Origin: an uncultured Christensenellaceae bacterium
GTDB taxonomy: Bacteria; Bacillota; Clostridia; Christensenellales; Borkfalkiaceae
DNA length: 64,000 nucleotides
Direction: 5' to 3'
NCBI GenBank assembly: GCA_910588695.1
Contig: CAJUOV010000001.1
Span: 152,523 to 216,522 of the forward strand
Below are positions 55,372 to 63,215 of this stretch, one piece after another. The notes under the pieces are model-generated. The model was not told the DNA's origin. It made no database searches and was given only the letters and a program-made list of their open reading frames with translations. The position numbers were made by a program, and so were the translations under genes. Numbering within the stretch: position 1 is the first letter of the stretch; the number at the start of each line of letters is the position of its first letter.

Positions 55372-57477
55372 ATGAAGAAATTTACAGGCGTAGCGGTCGT
55401 TGCGCTGAGTTCGCTGTTGGCGTTCTCCGTGCTCGCCGCGTGCGGCGGCGAAACGCCGTCGGAAGAGGAGGGTCTGTTTGCCCGAATCTGTTACGACAAT
55501 CTGAACGCGGAAAATTCTTATCTCGACGAACGGGATACGAAGATCGCCGTAACGGGTTCGGTCAAGGAAATCACTGCGAAAGATGAGGCGGGCGAAGAGA
55601 CGGATGCAAGCGGAATCGCGCTGTTCGACTCCTCGACGAATACTTTTCATGCGGTGTCGGAAGGGACGGTCGATTTCGAGCTGGACGGTAAAAAGAGCAG
55701 GATCGAGGTGGTTCCCGCATACGTTACGAATCCGGGGAACGCCTACACGGGAACTTCCTTAGACACGGTCGAAACGCAGAGCGCTCAGCTCGGCAACACG
55801 CACGATCCGTCTTTTATCGCGAGAGAAGAGGGTGGTAAGACGGTCTACTATCTCTTTTCGACAGGCTGGAACAATTTAAGCAATTACGACAAAGTGCAGA
55901 CTTTCGGCAATGCGATTCACCGCTCGGAAGACGGTATGCGAACGTGGGAGTTTGTGGGGAGAACTTTTTCCGCCGAGACCCGCGACGATATGCTTTTGGA
56001 ATCAGGAACCGAAGAATGGCTCTACGGAGGCTCCTGTTCGGGCTACGGAAAGTCAGACGCGAGTTGGTGGGCGCCCGATATCGTGGAGGCGCCTGACGGC
56101 GGATATTGGCTGTATACCTGCGTGGTGGACGGTTCGGCAAACGACGAGGGCATGAGCATCGGCGGTAAGCTGTACGCGCGCGCCGCCTGTCTGCTCTACT
56201 ATTCGGACGACTTGTATCAGGGCACTTTCGAATACAGGGGCGTACTGATGCAGTCGAGTATTCCGCGCAGCGGCGGAGGACGGGACGTGAACGGGATCGA
56301 TCCGCAGATCGTATATACGCCCGAAGGCAAGATGTATATGGCTTACGGCTCCTTCGGTTCGGGCAACTGGATGATCGAGCTCGATCCCGCAACGGGGCTG
56401 AGAAAGGACGGCAAGGGCTGGCAGACGCACGAGACGATCCGAGCCTATGTGGACGGAGAAGTGCAGAGCTTTTATTCGCAGACCAAGCTCGGACAGTCCC
56501 ATGAATATTACGGAACATATATCAGCAAGGGGGACATGGAAGCTCCCGTGATCGCCCGACACGACAATGTGGTGGTCGCGGACGAAACGCAGTACGACGA
56601 GGCGACGGGCGCGTTGAAAAGCGCAGTCACGGGCAAGACGCTGTACTATTCCATGCATTCTTATTACGGTCTCGATCAGGGCTATCAGATGTGGGGCGGA
56701 TCGAGCGAATCACTGACGGGCGTGTATAAGTCTGCGACAGGCGCTGGGAATGTTCAGAATCTCGGGTTCGAGAGCGTTCATAATCAAGGCAACAAGTACA
56801 TGGGCGCGTTCACCTGGAGCAATAAGACTGCGTCCGCAAAGAATGAGATCGACATTATTCTTCCTGGGCACAACGATTTGTACACTTCAAAATACGGGGC
56901 GAATTTCGCTGCGTATATTACCCGAACGCTCTCCTATTCCGGATCGGATAAATCGGATACGAATAAATTTCTCGTGCAGGTACATCAGTACTATCTGAAC
57001 AGTATGGGCGACATCTGTATCAATCCCAACCGCTACGGCTGCGAAATCGACCGCTCCGTCTCCAAAGAGGAACTCCTTGCTTATACGGACGGCGGCAAGT
57101 TCCAGATGGTTGCGTTTGCGAATCGCTGCGATACACTCTCTTATAACTGGGGCGGTTCCAAAGGGGACTATACTTCCGTCAATCAATCGGTGGAGATCGT
57201 GCTGGGCGCAGACGGTTCGATCAAATATCGGAACGGCGTCGTCGGAAGCTGGCTGATGTACGGAAAGGGATACATCAAGTTTACATTCGACGCGAACACG
57301 GCGATTGTGCATAACGAGACGACCTTCTACGGTGTTGTGCGTCCCGCTTGGCTCGGCAATCAGAACAAGAGCGGGTTTACGATCACCTGTATGTCGCATA
57401 CGCCCTCGTCGACGCGCAGTATGGCAATGTTCATGAACGGACAGTCTACGATTGCGGGAACCGATCTCGTAGGTTAA
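55372..57477 (+). CDS. GH43 family glycoside hydrolase lipoprotein, arabinanase-like
   Basis: 701 residues. Lipoprotein signal with SVLAACGG (Cys24). The five-bladed propeller of GH43 follows the start: NTHDPSFI (catalytic base Asp), SWWAPDIVEAPDGGYWLY (second acidic block), then VNGIDPQIVYTPEGKMYMAYGSF, which is the Asp-Pro-Gln segment typical of arabinan-active members. Two further regions (about 330-700) look like accessory beta domains. It would release arabino-oligosaccharides at the cell surface. The N-terminal 100 residues include a small extra domain. Confidence 0.88.
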   Translation: MKKFTGVAVVALSSLLAFSVLAACGGETPSEEEGLFARICYDNLNAENSYLDERDTKIAVTGSVKEITAKDEAGEETDASGIALFDSSTNTFHAVSEGTVDFELDGKKSRIEVVPAYVTNPGNAYTGTSLDTVETQSAQLGNTHDPSFIAREEGGKTVYYLFSTGWNNLSNYDKVQTFGNAIHRSEDGMRTWEFVGRTFSAETRDDMLLESGTEEWLYGGSCSGYGKSDASWWAPDIVEAPDGGYWLYTCVVDGSANDEGMSIGGKLYARAACLLYYSDDLYQGTFEYRGVLMQSSIPRSGGGRDVNGIDPQIVYTPEGKMYMAYGSFGSGNWMIELDPATGLRKDGKGWQTHETIRAYVDGEVQSFYSQTKLGQSHEYYGTYISKGDMEAPVIARHDNVVVADETQYDEATGALKSAVTGKTLYYSMHSYYGLDQGYQMWGGSSESLTGVYKSATGAGNVQNLGFESVHNQGNKYMGAFTWSNKTASAKNEIDIILPGHNDLYTSKYGANFAAYITRTLSYSGSDKSDTNKFLVQVHQYYLNSMGDICINPNRYGCEIDRSVSKEELLAYTDGGKFQMVAFANRCDTLSYNWGGSKGDYTSVNQSVEIVLGADGSIKYRNGVVGSWLMYGKGYIKFTFDANTAIVHNETTFYGVVRPAWLGNQNKSGFTITCMSHTPSSTRSMAMFMNGQSTIAGTDLVG

Positions 57478-57484
57478 ATAAAAT

Positions 57485-57512
57485 AAAAAAGCGGCTGCAA
57501 AGCCGCTTTTTT
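57485..57512. terminator. bidirectional terminator between GH43 and tmcAL
   Basis: AAAAAAGCGGCT pairs with AGCCGCTTTTTT around GCAA; the flanking A- and T-runs serve both convergent genes. Confidence 0.88.
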
Positions 57513-57519
57513 ATTTGCG

Positions 57520-58722
57520 CTATTTTTTTTTGACGGTTCGTTCCACGAAGAAAGTTTCGTATTCGTGATAGTCGCTTCCCGTCAGTACGTTGTAAAGATC
57601 GTTTGCCCGCGCGTCCGTTTCGAAGCAGGAGAGGGCGTTTTTTTTGAGCGCAACCGCGTCGCTTTTTCTGACGACAAGAGGGAGAGCGCTTTGCGAAAGT
57701 TCCGAAAGAATCCCCTCGCTCTGCGTTTTTTCGATTGCAAGTACGTTGAGATAGAGGGGGGAAGAGATAAATTCTTTGACCGTTTTCAGTTTTAGTTTGA
57801 GAAGATTCTGGCACAGAATGCGTTTCAGGCGGGAGAGAGTGTACCGTTTGGAAACGGATTTTTTGAGCATGGCGTGATATTCGGGATTGCTGCGTGTCAT
57901 CGCTTTGAGACGGTTTTCGAGCCCCTCCGAGCAGTCGGTGCATTCGGCGATTTCCTCGGCGGGTGCGGCAACGAGGGCGGCGAGCGCGGCGCGCTCGAAC
58001 GCGGACGGATTCCAGCTCATCGCGTCTTCGAAAACGTCTTTCGGGAGATTGCGTTTCAATATTTTTTTGGGTCGTTTTTCCAGAAGAAGCGCGCCCCGCA
58101 GCGCGGTTGCCGAAGAAAAATCGGTAAAAATTTCGGTGTCGGCATAGCCGCCGCCCACGCGGCGGATGGGAAACGGTTCTATTGCGCTGTTCTTCGCCGT
58201 GAGCGCGCGGCAGTACTCCGTGCCCAGAATATTGTTGGGATTCGTGAGCAGGGCTTCGTCGATGTCCGAATTAAGAGCGAGCGCCGCGTCTGTGCGGGCT
58301 TTTGCATAGGAAGTACCGTCTTTCATGTTCTCTTTCATAAGCGCTTTGAATTCTTTGCTCTCCGAAAGAGTCGCTTTGGCGGCGGCAAGGAACTGCTCTT
58401 TATCTCCGCTTTCGCAGCCGAATGCGAGCGTTCCGACGGAGGGGATCGCCGTTAAAAGGGAGACCGCGCCCTCCGCGAAAATTTCCGCAGGCGCGACCGC
58501 GAACGCGGCGGGGAGTTCCAAAACAACGTCCGCGCCGCTGTTGATCGCGTGCTTTGCGCGCTCGTATTTGGAGAAGAGAGCGGCGTCTCCGCGCTGGGTA
58601 AAATTTCCGCTCATGAGACACAGGATCTTATCGCATCCGCTCTCTTCGCGTATTTTGTTCAGTTGATACAAGTGCCCGTTATGAAAGGGATTATATTCGC
58701 AAATTACCGCGCAAAATTTCAT
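57520..58722 (-). CDS. tmcAL: tRNA(Met) cytidine acetate ligase
   Basis: 400 residues. The nucleotidylyltransferase motif CEYNPFHNGH at residues 8-17 and CLMSGNFTQRGD at about 36-47, followed by SKYERAKHAINSGADVVLELPAAFA, identify TmcAL. It makes N4-acetylcytidine at the wobble base of elongator tRNA-Met from acetate and ATP. It is divergent from pta-ackA, which handle acetate; a metabolic tie is an attractive inference. Confidence 0.94.
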   Translation of the reverse strand: MKFCAVICEYNPFHNGHLYQLNKIREESGCDKILCLMSGNFTQRGDAALFSKYERAKHAINSGADVVLELPAAFAVAPAEIFAEGAVSLLTAIPSVGTLAFGCESGDKEQFLAAAKATLSESKEFKALMKENMKDGTSYAKARTDAALALNSDIDEALLTNPNNILGTEYCRALTAKNSAIEPFPIRRVGGGYADTEIFTDFSSATALRGALLLEKRPKKILKRNLPKDVFEDAMSWNPSAFERAALAALVAAPAEEIAECTDCSEGLENRLKAMTRSNPEYHAMLKKSVSKRYTLSRLKRILCQNLLKLKLKTVKEFISSPLYLNVLAIEKTQSEGILSELSQSALPLVVRKSDAVALKKNALSCFETDARANDLYNVLTGSDYHEYETFFVERTVKKK

Positions 58723-58739
58723 TTTTTTACCGCCTGCTC

Positions 58740-58768
58740 TTTACTTTTTATTTCGAAAGGTGTATAAT
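58740..58768 (+). promoter_or_regulatory. promoter of pta-ackA
   Basis: TTTACT (58740-58745), 17-bp spacer, TATAAT (58763-58768). AAGGAG stands before the ATG at 58844, giving a leader of about 70 bases. Confidence 0.72.
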
Positions 58769-58843
58769 GCCATAAAAGCGCTTTCGTATACATTATATAC
58801 CGAATGCAAAGAAAAATAAAGCGAATTTAAGGAGTAAAGTGTT

Positions 58844-59905
58844 ATGGGCTTTTTCGACAAGGCAAAAAAAGCGGTCGGCGATCTTGGCAGAAAAATTGCA
58901 GAGAGCGGAACGATCGTTGAAAAAATCAAAAAGAATGCGTCGCTTCTGCAAAAGAAGATCGTTCTCTGCGAAGGCGAGGATAAGCGCGTCGTCGAGGCGG
59001 CGGGAGATTGCGTTAAAGAGGGGATCGCAAAAATCGTGTTGCTCGGCAATGCGGATCAAATCAGACTGAATAATCCCGACGTGGATCTTACCGGCGTGGA
59101 AATCATCGATCCCGTTACTTCTCCCAAACTCGAAGAATACGCAAAACTTCTCTACGAACTCAGAAAGGCGAAGGGAATGACCGAAGAACAGGCGAAAGAG
59201 CAGGCGAAGGACGCGACTTTCTTCGGGGCGCTCATGCTGAAATCGGGCGATGCGGACGGTTTTGTTTCGGGCGCGTGCCATTCTACGGCAAACACTCTTC
59301 GCCCCGGACTTCAGATTATCAAGACTGCGGCGGGCGTGTCGTCGGTTTCGAGCTTTAACCTGATGGTCGTTCCCATAGGCGGAAACAAATATATCGAAGA
59401 CGACTGCATCGTATTTGCGGACTGCGGACTTAATCCCGCCTACACGGCGGAGGGTCTTGCGGACTGCGCGATCGCAACTGCAAAGAGCGCGAAAGAGATC
59501 GCGGGGCTCGATCCCAAAGTTGCGTTTCTTTCCTTCTCTACGATGGGAAGCGCGAAGCACGACAACGTGACCCTCGTTCAGGAAGCGGTCAGAATCGCAA
59601 AAGAGAAAGCGCCCGATCTTGCCGTGGACGGCGAACTGCAATTCGACGCGGCGCTCGTTCCCGAAGTCGCTATGATCAAAGCGCCCGATTCCAAAGTTGC
59701 GGGACATGCGAACGTATTTATCTTTCCCGATCTTGCGGCGGGCAATATCGGATATAAGATTGCGGAACGGCTCGGCGGGTTCCAGGCGATCGGACCGATC
59801 TGTCAGGGTTTTGCAAAACCTTTGAACGATCTTTCGCGCGGGTGTAAATCCGCAGACATCGTGTGTGCAGTCGCAATCACGGCGTTACAGGCGGTAAAGG
59901 GGTAA
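58844..59905 (+). CDS. pta: phosphate acetyltransferase
   Basis: 353 residues. It converts acetyl-CoA and phosphate to acetyl-phosphate. The core begins KKIVLCEGEDKRVVEAA, with DGFVSGACHSTANTLRPGLQIIKT, FLSFSTMGSAKH and VAGHANVFIFPDLAAGNIGYK, all characteristic. An amphipathic N-terminal extension of about 15 residues (MGFFDKAKKAVGDLG) precedes the usual start. First gene with ackA, six bases apart. Confidence 0.97.
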   Translation: MGFFDKAKKAVGDLGRKIAESGTIVEKIKKNASLLQKKIVLCEGEDKRVVEAAGDCVKEGIAKIVLLGNADQIRLNNPDVDLTGVEIIDPVTSPKLEEYAKLLYELRKAKGMTEEQAKEQAKDATFFGALMLKSGDADGFVSGACHSTANTLRPGLQIIKTAAGVSSVSSFNLMVVPIGGNKYIEDDCIVFADCGLNPAYTAEGLADCAIATAKSAKEIAGLDPKVAFLSFSTMGSAKHDNVTLVQEAVRIAKEKAPDLAVDGELQFDAALVPEVAMIKAPDSKVAGHANVFIFPDLAAGNIGYKIAERLGGFQAIGPICQGFAKPLNDLSRGCKSADIVCAVAITALQAVKG

Positions 59906-59911
59906 TCTAAC

Positions 59912-61108
59912 ATGAAAATTCTTGTCATCAATGCGGGGAGTTCCTCGCTGAAATATCAGCTTATCGATATGGAGAAAGAAGAAGCGATCGCAAAAGGAAC
60001 TTGCGAACGCATCGGAATTTCGGGCGGAAAGCTCACGCACAAAGCGCACGGAAAAACTTTTGAAATCGAAAAAGAGCTCCCCGATCATACGGAGGCGATC
60101 TCGCTCGTGCTCAAAGAGTTGACCGACGGCGAAGCGGGGGTCGTGAAGTCTATGGATGAGATCGATGCGGTAGGGCACCGCGTCGTCGCTTCGGGCGAAG
60201 CGTTTACCAAAACGGCGCTCGTAGACGATCGCGCCATGGAACTCATGGACGAGATCAAGGAGCTTGCGCCTCTGCACAATCCCGCGGCGATCCTCGGTGT
60301 GAACGCCTGCCGTAAGGTTATGCCCGATAAGAAGATGGCGCTCGTGTTCGACACCTCTTTTCATCAGACAATGCCCGATTACGCAAAACTTTACGCAATC
60401 GATTACGACGACTATAAAAAGTATCAGGTCCGCCGTTACGGCGCGCACGGGACTTCGCACAAATTCGTTGCGGGAGAAGCCGCGAAATATCTTAAAAAGA
60501 AACCCGAAGAGCTTAAAATCGTCACTTGCCACTTGGGAAACGGCTCTTCGATCTCCGCGGTCAAAGGCGGGAAATGTATCGATACGAGCATGGGATTTAC
60601 GCCGCTTGCAGGCGTGCCCATGGGAACGCGCAGCGGAGACATCGACTTTGCGGCGGTGGAATTCTTGTGCCGCAAAAAGGGCATGAGCTTTGCGGAGGGA
60701 CTCAATTATCTCAACAAAAAGTGCGGCATGCTCGGCGTTTCGGGGGTCTCTTCCGATTTCCGCGATCTTACGTCGGCGGCAAAGGAGAAGAACGACAGAG
60801 CGCGTCTTGCGCTCGATATGTTCGGATATAACTGTAAAAAATACGTCGGCGCGTATATGGCGGCGCTCGGCGGGCTCGATTGCGTGGTATTCACGGCGGG
60901 CGTGGGCGAAAATACGCCTGCGGTGAGAAAGTCTGTGCTCTCCGATATGGAGGCGTTCGGCATTGTGCTCGACGAAGAAAAGAACGCTCAACCCAATGAC
61001 GGAACGATTCACGAGATTTCTGCGCCCTCCTCCAAAGTCAAAGTACTTGTCATTCCCACGAACGAAGAGCTGGTGATCGCAAGGGAGACGGCGGAAATCT
61101 GTTTCTGA
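59912..61108 (+). CDS. ackA: acetate kinase
   Basis: 398 residues. INAGSSSLKYQL at the start, the AHRVV and HNPAAILGV segments, TSFHQTMP, GAHGTSHKFV and FTAGVGENTP are diagnostic of acetate kinase. With Pta it forms acetate and ATP, the main fermentative energy route. Codon and spacing are uniform with pta. A terminator follows after 20 bases. Confidence 0.98.
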   Translation: MKILVINAGSSSLKYQLIDMEKEEAIAKGTCERIGISGGKLTHKAHGKTFEIEKELPDHTEAISLVLKELTDGEAGVVKSMDEIDAVGHRVVASGEAFTKTALVDDRAMELMDEIKELAPLHNPAAILGVNACRKVMPDKKMALVFDTSFHQTMPDYAKLYAIDYDDYKKYQVRRYGAHGTSHKFVAGEAAKYLKKKPEELKIVTCHLGNGSSISAVKGGKCIDTSMGFTPLAGVPMGTRSGDIDFAAVEFLCRKKGMSFAEGLNYLNKKCGMLGVSGVSSDFRDLTSAAKEKNDRARLALDMFGYNCKKYVGAYMAALGGLDCVVFTAGVGENTPAVRKSVLSDMEAFGIVLDEEKNAQPNDGTIHEISAPSSKVKVLVIPTNEELVIARETAEICF

Positions 61109-61128
61109 AATTTTATGAATGTTAATCG

Positions 61129-61163
61129 AGACCGACAAGTACCGAATTCTTGTCGGTCTTTTC
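61129..61163 (+). terminator. terminator after ackA
   Basis: AGACCGACAAG pairs with CTTGTCGGTCT around TACCGAATT, followed by TTTTC. It ends four bases before the -35 box of the next gene. Confidence 0.88.
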
Positions 61164-61166
61164 TAT

Positions 61167-61195
61167 TTGAAATTTATTTTTGAATATGATATAAT
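61167..61195 (+). promoter_or_regulatory. promoter of the GNAT gene, leaderless geometry
   Basis: TTGAAA (61167-61172), 17-bp spacer, TATAAT (61190-61195). The ATG at 61202 is six bases after the -10 box. Confidence 0.82.
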
Positions 61196-61201
61196 TGTTT
61201 T

Positions 61202-61627
61202 ATGATAAATACCGAAATACGATATGTAAAAGAAAGCGATCAATCTTTTTGGTTCGATTACGATAAACATTTGTCTCTTTCTGAATTTTATAAAAAGGTA
61301 AGGGATCGACAGGGGTATGTTTTATTGCTGGACGATATGCCCGTCGGGATTCTGCGGTATAATTTATTTTGGGACAATACCCCGTTTTGTACATTGCTTT
61401 ATATAGATGAAAAGTTCAGAAGAAACGGGCTCGGAAAAAAGCTGATGAATTTTTGGGAAAATGAAATGCGGTCGCTCGGGTACGATTGGGTCTTGATTTC
61501 TACGCGGGCGAACGAAAGCGCCCAGTATTTTTATCGGTCCGTAGGCTATACGGATTGCGGCAGTTTTACTGCGCCCGAACAACCCGAGGAATTGTTTTTG
61601 TATAGACGTCTGCCGGAACGGCGTTGA
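61202..61627 (+). CDS. GNAT-family N-acetyltransferase
   Basis: 141 residues, one GNAT domain. It starts INTEIRYVKESDQSFW, and motif A is LLYIDEKFRRNGLGKKLMNFWENE with the acetyl-CoA-binding RRNGLGKK; the end includes ANESAQYFYRSVGY. Substrate unknown. The gene has its own near-leaderless promoter and sits between pta-ackA and the yceD-rpmF pair. Confidence 0.9.
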   Translation: MINTEIRYVKESDQSFWFDYDKHLSLSEFYKKVRDRQGYVLLLDDMPVGILRYNLFWDNTPFCTLLYIDEKFRRNGLGKKLMNFWENEMRSLGYDWVLISTRANESAQYFYRSVGYTDCGSFTAPEQPEELFLYRRLPERR

Positions 61628-61699
61628 AGAAGATTTCCGTCACGATCGGTCATAAATCCGTATTTTACAAAAATCTTATGAATTGAAGGGCAAAAATCA

Positions 61700-61728
61700 T
61701 TGACAAAAAAGAGGAAATATCCTATACT
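61700..61728 (+). promoter_or_regulatory. promoter of yceD-rpmF, short-leader geometry
   Basis: TTGACA (61700-61705), 17-bp spacer, TATACT (61723-61728). The ATG at 61739 lies ten bases after the -10 box. The -35 box begins with an in-frame TTG. Confidence 0.82.
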
Positions 61729-61738
61729 TTTTTCGTCA

Positions 61739-62146
61739 ATGGTTCATATAGACGTTTTGCGCGCCCAAGCTCTCAATAAGACGAGCGGCAGCCTTTCGTT
61801 AGAATTTTCCGCAGACAATGCGCTGATCGACATTCCGTTCGTTTCGTTTTCGTCGGAAGTGAGCGTATCGCTCGATTACGAAATCGGCGACGACGGTAAA
61901 GTGCGGGTTACGGGAAGCGTGCGTTTTACGCTGAAAGGGCTCTGTTCCCGCTGTATGAGCGAGGCGGAGCGCGAGTTTACGGGCGACGTGAACGCTTTAT
62001 TCGTTCCGGACGGCGACGGCGGCGAAGATTACGCTTACCGCAACGGTAAGATCGTATTGGACGAAGCGATCCGCGATGCGGTGATGTTTGCGTTGCCGAA
62101 CAGTTTTCTGTGCGGAGACGGGTGCGAAGTTCCCGCATTCCATTGA
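61739..62146 (+). CDS. DUF177/YceD family protein
   Basis: 135 residues from ATG at 61739. The family pattern is visible: an N-terminal VHIDVLRAQALNKTSGSLSLEF, the LKGLCSRCMSEAEREFTGDV block with its CxxC, then the region IVLDEAIRDAVMFALPNSFLCGDGC. YceD precedes rpmF in many bacteria and has been linked to 23S rRNA maturation. The upstream in-frame TTG at 61700 is inside the -35 box and is not a start. Confidence 0.88.
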   Translation: MVHIDVLRAQALNKTSGSLSLEFSADNALIDIPFVSFSSEVSVSLDYEIGDDGKVRVTGSVRFTLKGLCSRCMSEAEREFTGDVNALFVPDGDGGEDYAYRNGKIVLDEAIRDAVMFALPNSFLCGDGCEVPAFH

Positions 62147-62176
62147 GGAAAAATACAAGAAAAGAGGTGGATTCAA

Positions 62177-62365
62177 ATGGCAGTACCTAAGGGAAAACAA
62201 TCGAAGAGAAGAACGAACAACCGCTTTGCGCAATATAAGGCGTCGGCTCCTCAACTGATGGAATGCCCTCATTGCCACAAGCAGAAAGTGGCGCATAAAG
62301 TATGCGGCAACTGCGGCTATTACGACGGCAAAGAAGTTGTTGCGCAAGAAGAAAATAAGTCTTAA
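62177..62365 (+). CDS. rpmF: 50S ribosomal protein L32, zinc form
   Basis: 62 residues. AVPKGKQSKRRTNNRFAQYK at the start and zinc ligands Cys30, Cys33, Cys43 and Cys46. The C-terminal acidic tail EEENKS is short. GAGGTGG lies before the ATG; it is coupled with yceD. Confidence 0.98.
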   Translation: MAVPKGKQSKRRTNNRFAQYKASAPQLMECPHCHKQKVAHKVCGNCGYYDGKEVVAQEENKS

Positions 62366-62419
62366 AACCGATGAAGAGACCGGCGGAAGTCAGTCTCTTT
62401 TCATTATAAGGAGAACAGC

Positions 62420-62932
62420 ATGAATCAATCCGCACTATATCGTCTTTCTTACGGCGTGTATATCTGTTCGTCGTGGGATAACGGCAGACCAACAGGTTGC
62501 ATTGCAAACAGCGCCATGCAGATCACAAGCGATCCCGCAACCGTTGCGGTAAGCATTAACCGCGATAATTTTACGCACGGCTGTATTGAAGACTGCGGAT
62601 ATTTTGCGTTGACTGTTCTGAGCGAAAAAGTCAATCCGCGCCTTATCGGCAAGTTTGGCTTTTTCTCTGGCAGAGATAAGAATAAGTTCGATGACGTTGA
62701 TTATTCGGTGCGTGCGAAACTGCCCGTTCCGGACGACGGTTGCGCCTATATCGTTTGTAAGGTTACAGATAAAATGGAGACAGCTACGCATACGGTGTTT
62801 CTGGGGGAGATCGTAGACGCCGATCTTCTGAAAAACGAACCGCCCATGACTTACGAATATTATCATCGCGTGATCAAGGGAAAAGCGCCCCAATCCGCCC
62901 CGACCTATAACGAGGCAAAATTGCCCGATTGA
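62420..62932 (+). CDS. flavin reductase-like FMN-binding protein
   Basis: 170 residues. The N-terminus YRLSYGVYICSSWDNGRPTGCIANSAMQITSDP is the FMN-binding barrel of the flavin reductase/flavoredoxin family; NRDNFTHGCI and YFALTVLSE continue it. Homologues reduce flavins or work with flavodiiron and rubredoxin systems; the substrate here is not evident. TATAAGGAG before the ATG. Confidence 0.9.
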   Translation: MNQSALYRLSYGVYICSSWDNGRPTGCIANSAMQITSDPATVAVSINRDNFTHGCIEDCGYFALTVLSEKVNPRLIGKFGFFSGRDKNKFDDVDYSVRAKLPVPDDGCAYIVCKVTDKMETATHTVFLGEIVDADLLKNEPPMTYEYYHRVIKGKAPQSAPTYNEAKLPD

Positions 62933-62944
62933 GTGATAAAAAAT

Positions 62945-62985
62945 AAACTCCGAAAGACGGAACTTCCGTCTTTCGGAGTTTTTCG
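62945..62985 (+). terminator. terminator after the flavin reductase gene
   Basis: AAACTCCGAAAGACGGAA pairs with TTCCGTCTTTCGGAGTTT with a one-base centre, followed by TTTTTC. Confidence 0.88.
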
Positions 62986-63010
62986 CTTTGGGGAGAAATC
63001 AATTAAGGTA

Positions 63011-63039
63011 TTGACAAATTTACTAAAATATGTTAAAAT
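63011..63039 (+). promoter_or_regulatory. promoter of the right-end lipoprotein gene
   Basis: TTGACA (63011-63016), 17-bp spacer, TAAAAT (63034-63039). Transcription from about 63046 gives a 170-base leader containing a tiny reading frame and a terminator-like hairpin. Confidence 0.82.
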
Positions 63040-63134
63040 CATATCATATCAAGAGAACGGAGTTTGTCAGACGGAATTAAAATCAGAAAATACGAATTAA
63101 CGGAATAAAATCAAACAACGGAGGGGGACGATTA

Positions 63135-63158
63135 ATGACCGGTGTATATATTTTTTAA
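63135..63158 (+). CDS. seven-residue leader peptide, candidate attenuator
   Basis: ATG at 63135 has a strong GGAGGGGG site 7 bases upstream. The frame codes for Met-Thr-Gly-Val-Tyr-Ile-Phe then TAA. The stop codon overlaps the first bases of the hairpin at 63157-63192. Such a layout fits translation-coupled attenuation, but the peptide is too short to be proven by sequence alone. Confidence 0.4.
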   Translation: MTGVYIF

Positions 63159-63195
63159 GCGCATATTTGTGAATCAAGGCAAGTATGCGTTTTTT
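63157..63195 (+). terminator. terminator-like hairpin inside the leader
   Basis: AAGCGCATATTTG (63157-63169) pairs with CAAGTATGCGTTT (63180-63192), 13 pairs with two G/T, loop TGAATCAAGG, then a T-run. It precedes the lipoprotein start and follows the leader peptide, as in transcriptional attenuators. Confidence 0.6.
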
Positions 63196-63215
63196 ATATC
63201 GAAATAGGAGGAATC

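Noticed and set aside
59885..61138. 417-codon minus-strand frame opposite ackA
   Set aside because: Complete antisense of a definite acetate kinase gene; no expression signals.
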